DNA of 64,000 bases from Microvirga flavescens (GTDB taxonomy: Bacteria; Pseudomonadota; Alphaproteobacteria; Rhizobiales; Beijerinckiaceae), in assembly GCF_003290125.1 (NCBI RefSeq), contig NZ_QMKH01000001.1, forward strand, positions 930,001 to 994,000, in the 5' to 3' direction. The position numbers and the translations under genes were made by a program. Positions 62,277 to 64,000 of this stretch are shown piece by piece; the stretch's first letter is position 1, and each line of letters opens with the position of its first letter. The notes under the pieces were generated by a model that saw only the letters and a list, made by a program, of their open reading frames with translations, did not search any database and was not told the origin of the DNA.

Positions 62277-63827
62277 ATGGCGAAAATAAAGGGTAGAACA
62301 AGTAACCGGACGAGGAGCCTTCCTCTTGCCGCCGGTCTCCTGCTTTCATCGATGCTCGGCATGCCTTTGCTGTCAAAACCGGCGGAGAGCGCGACGCTGA
62401 CGATCGCCCAGAGCTACGATCCGCAGTCCTTGTGGCCGAACTTTTCAACGTCGCAAGAGCAGATGAATGTAGGAAACGCCATTATTGAATCCCTGTTGTG
62501 GGTCGATCCCGCAATCGACAAGGCGGTTCCGATCCTCGCCGAGCGATACGAGATGGTCGATCCGACGACGATCAAACTCTTCGTTCGGAAGGGTGTGAAG
62601 TTTACGAACGGCGAGCCGCTTGACGCGAACGCTGTTGTTCAGAGCATCAAAATCTTCATGGACAAGGCAATCACCCCCGCCTATGCGCGAGATGCTGCAA
62701 AGATCGGGAGTGTTGAGCGTGTCGATGACAACACGGTTCTCATAAAACTTTCGCAGAAGTATCCGGCAATCGATCTGCTCCTGAGTCAGATCTACATTGT
62801 TCCACCGAAGTACTGGGCGGAAGTCGGCCCTGAAAAATTCGGGCGGGAGCCTGTCGGAACCGGGCCTTACAAGCTGAAAGAGTGGGTTCGTGATGATCGG
62901 GTGGTCATGGAGCGCAACCCCGGCTTCTGGGGCAAGGCTCCCAAGGGTATCGACAGGATCGTATGGAAGCCGGTTCCGGACGACACCGCCCGCGCCGCAG
63001 GCCTCGTTGCAGGAGAATACGACGTTGCGGCCAATGTCCCGGTAGCGTCTGCGCCGCAGATCAAGAGCCGCTCGACGGTTTCGCTTTTGTCCGTGCCAAG
63101 CTACCGGATCTTCAAGATCGATTTTTCGAATCTCGATAAAGACCCCGGTCCGCAGCACAACAAACTGGTCAGGCAGGCGTTCAACTACGCGGTCGACAAG
63201 GACGCCATTCGAGAGAGCCTGTTCTCGGGCATCGCAACCCCTCTTCGCGGCCAGATTCTTCGGTCGAACCAACTCGGGTTCGATCCCGCGATCAAGGATT
63301 ATCCTTTCGATCAGAAGAAGGCGAAGGAGCTGCTGAAGCAGGCAGGTTATCCGGATGGCCTGGATATCACGTTCAAGTTCTCCTCGGGGCGCTATGCTCA
63401 GGACAAGGAGGTTGCCGAGGCCGTTGCGGGCATGCTCGGAGAGGTTGGCGTGCGGGTCAAGATGGTGACGCTCGAAGCAGGAGAGTTCCTGACGCAGCTC
63501 AACAACCGGGATCTCGGCGCCATGGCGCTGCGTGGCTCCGCTCCTCAAGACGACCCGGATGCGATGCTGTCGTCATATCTGTCGACCTGGCGGTACTCCT
63601 ACATCAACGACAAGAATCTCGACGAATTGATCAAAGCGGGATCGCAGGAGCTCGATCAGAAGAAACGCGACGACATCTATAAAGCCGCGATGAAGCTGAT
63701 GCATGACGAAGCGTACATGATCTACCTTTATCAGGCCAACGATCTCTACGGGGTGTCCAAGCGGGTCAGGAACTTCGTGCCGCGCGGCGATCAGAGGTTC
63801 GCGGTATACGACATGTCCGTCGAATAG
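62277..63827 (+). CDS. Peptide/amide ABC transporter substrate-binding protein 2 (SBP_bac_5)
   Basis: This 516-residue binding protein is a paralogue of the one at 54366. The basic N-terminus MAKIKGRTSNRTRSLPLAAG leads into a Sec signal, then LTIAQSYDPQSLWPNFSTSQ, KFTNGEPLDANAVVQS, PVGTGPYKLKEWVRDDRVVM and PRGDQRFAVYDMSVE. Both proteins share IGFDPAIKDYP/LGFDPAIKDYP and YRIF. It is followed 77 bases later by a DppB-type permease, so it is the main receptor of that importer. It is separated from hyuA by 90 bases. Confidence 0.92.
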   Translation: MAKIKGRTSNRTRSLPLAAGLLLSSMLGMPLLSKPAESATLTIAQSYDPQSLWPNFSTSQEQMNVGNAIIESLLWVDPAIDKAVPILAERYEMVDPTTIKLFVRKGVKFTNGEPLDANAVVQSIKIFMDKAITPAYARDAAKIGSVERVDDNTVLIKLSQKYPAIDLLLSQIYIVPPKYWAEVGPEKFGREPVGTGPYKLKEWVRDDRVVMERNPGFWGKAPKGIDRIVWKPVPDDTARAAGLVAGEYDVAANVPVASAPQIKSRSTVSLLSVPSYRIFKIDFSNLDKDPGPQHNKLVRQAFNYAVDKDAIRESLFSGIATPLRGQILRSNQLGFDPAIKDYPFDQKKAKELLKQAGYPDGLDITFKFSSGRYAQDKEVAEAVAGMLGEVGVRVKMVTLEAGEFLTQLNNRDLGAMALRGSAPQDDPDAMLSSYLSTWRYSYINDKNLDELIKAGSQELDQKKRDDIYKAAMKLMHDEAYMIYLYQANDLYGVSKRVRNFVPRGDQRFAVYDMSVE

Positions 63828-63904
63828 ATGTCAGCACTCCGCTCTGGTCGCGAGCGCCTGCTGCGACCAGAGCGCCATCTTTCAGTTAAAAGAGAAGCCA
63901 CGCG

Positions 63905-64000
63905 ATGCTTAAATACGTCATTCGCAGACTTATCTCCACGATTCCGACGCTTATTGCCGTTCCGATCATCTGCTTTCTGCTGACGCGCCTGAGCGGCGAT
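63905..64000 (+). CDS. DppB/OppB-type ABC permease (partial, C-terminal part outside window)
   Basis: Only the first 32 codons are visible. The start MLKYVIRRLISTIPTLIAVP is the typical N-terminus of a peptide-transporter permease: a short basic opening, then a hydrophobic helix (LIAVPIICFLLTRLSGD). It follows the second binding protein by 77 bases and so is the first of the expected dppBCDF-type permease and ATPase genes, which should continue beyond the right edge. Confidence 0.88.
   Translation, partial: MLKYVIRRLISTIPTLIAVPIICFLLTRLSGD

Noticed and set aside
1..64000. CRISPR arrays, tRNA and rRNA genes, prophage or insertion elements
   Set aside because: No regularly spaced repeats, no tRNA-like cloverleaf, no integrase, transposase or phage structural motif were seen.

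Overview
The window looks like chromosomal DNA from a GC-rich alphaproteobacterium, most likely a member of the Hyphomicrobiales (Rhizobiales). The main clues are a cellulose operon with bcsN, a small phasin-like protein, adjacent Fur-family regulators including a Zur, and many ABC uptake systems typical of soil or plant-associated members of that order. The genus cannot be fixed from sequence alone. I found no tRNA or rRNA gene, no insertion sequence, no prophage and no CRISPR array. Gene density is high and most genes sit in short, tightly coupled operons.

Layout. 1-656 is the start of a DppA-like peptide-binding protein, cut by the left edge. 991-10167 (minus strand) is a cellulose operon, bcsN-bcsA-bcsB-bcsZ followed by a TPR protein that resembles the periplasmic half of BcsC without its outer-membrane barrel. 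10686-11870 is a Bcr/CflA-type MFS exporter. 11877-16127 is a glutarate/lysine-degradation cluster: a LysR regulator divergent from glutaryl-CoA dehydrogenase, an atypical DapB-like reductase and a CaiB-type CoA-transferase. 16134-21118 is a TetR-controlled RND efflux pair. 21226-22215 holds two Fur-family genes, one a clear Zur and one lacking metal-binding cysteines.

22524-27387 is an ABC importer of the iron/phosphonate type ending in an endonuclease/exonuclease/phosphatase-family hydrolase. 27497-38779 is a second regulator-plus-transporter region: LysR, DUF3830, a polyamine-type ABC importer, a PuuD-like amidotransferase, a PatD-like aldehyde dehydrogenase, a D-2-hydroxyacid dehydrogenase, a DapA-superfamily enzyme and an M32 carboxypeptidase. 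It reads as uptake and catabolism of a polyamine or related nitrogen compound. 38902-41289 has a LOG-family protein and a beta-CASP metallo-beta-lactamase RNase-like protein, converging. 41360-44528 has an Lrp-type regulator divergent from a sulfonate/nitrate/taurine-type ABC importer.

44535-52308 is a mixed housekeeping stretch (OsmC, a secreted GH113-like glycosidase with RTX repeats, an Ldh-family dehydrogenase, phasin-like, DUF72, YbhB, IlvE, VOC, MarR). 52365-53723 is hmgA, divergent from the MarR gene, with a palindromic operator candidate between them. 54366-64000 is a second peptide/amide uptake and degradation locus: two paralogous substrate-binding proteins flank an M19-type dipeptidase homologue with altered zinc ligands, a bicupin and a HyuB-HyuA hydantoinase/oxoprolinase pair, and a DppB-type permease begins at the right edge. 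Three copies of an AT-spaced palindrome, TTCA-N6-TGAA, lie upstream of the transcription units in this last region.

The points most worth follow-up are the DapB-like protein with a lost catalytic histidine pair inside a glutarate operon, the TTCA-N6-TGAA operator family with the M19/Hyu locus it seems to control, the cysteine-poor Fur paralogue beside Zur, and the barrel-less BcsC-like protein.
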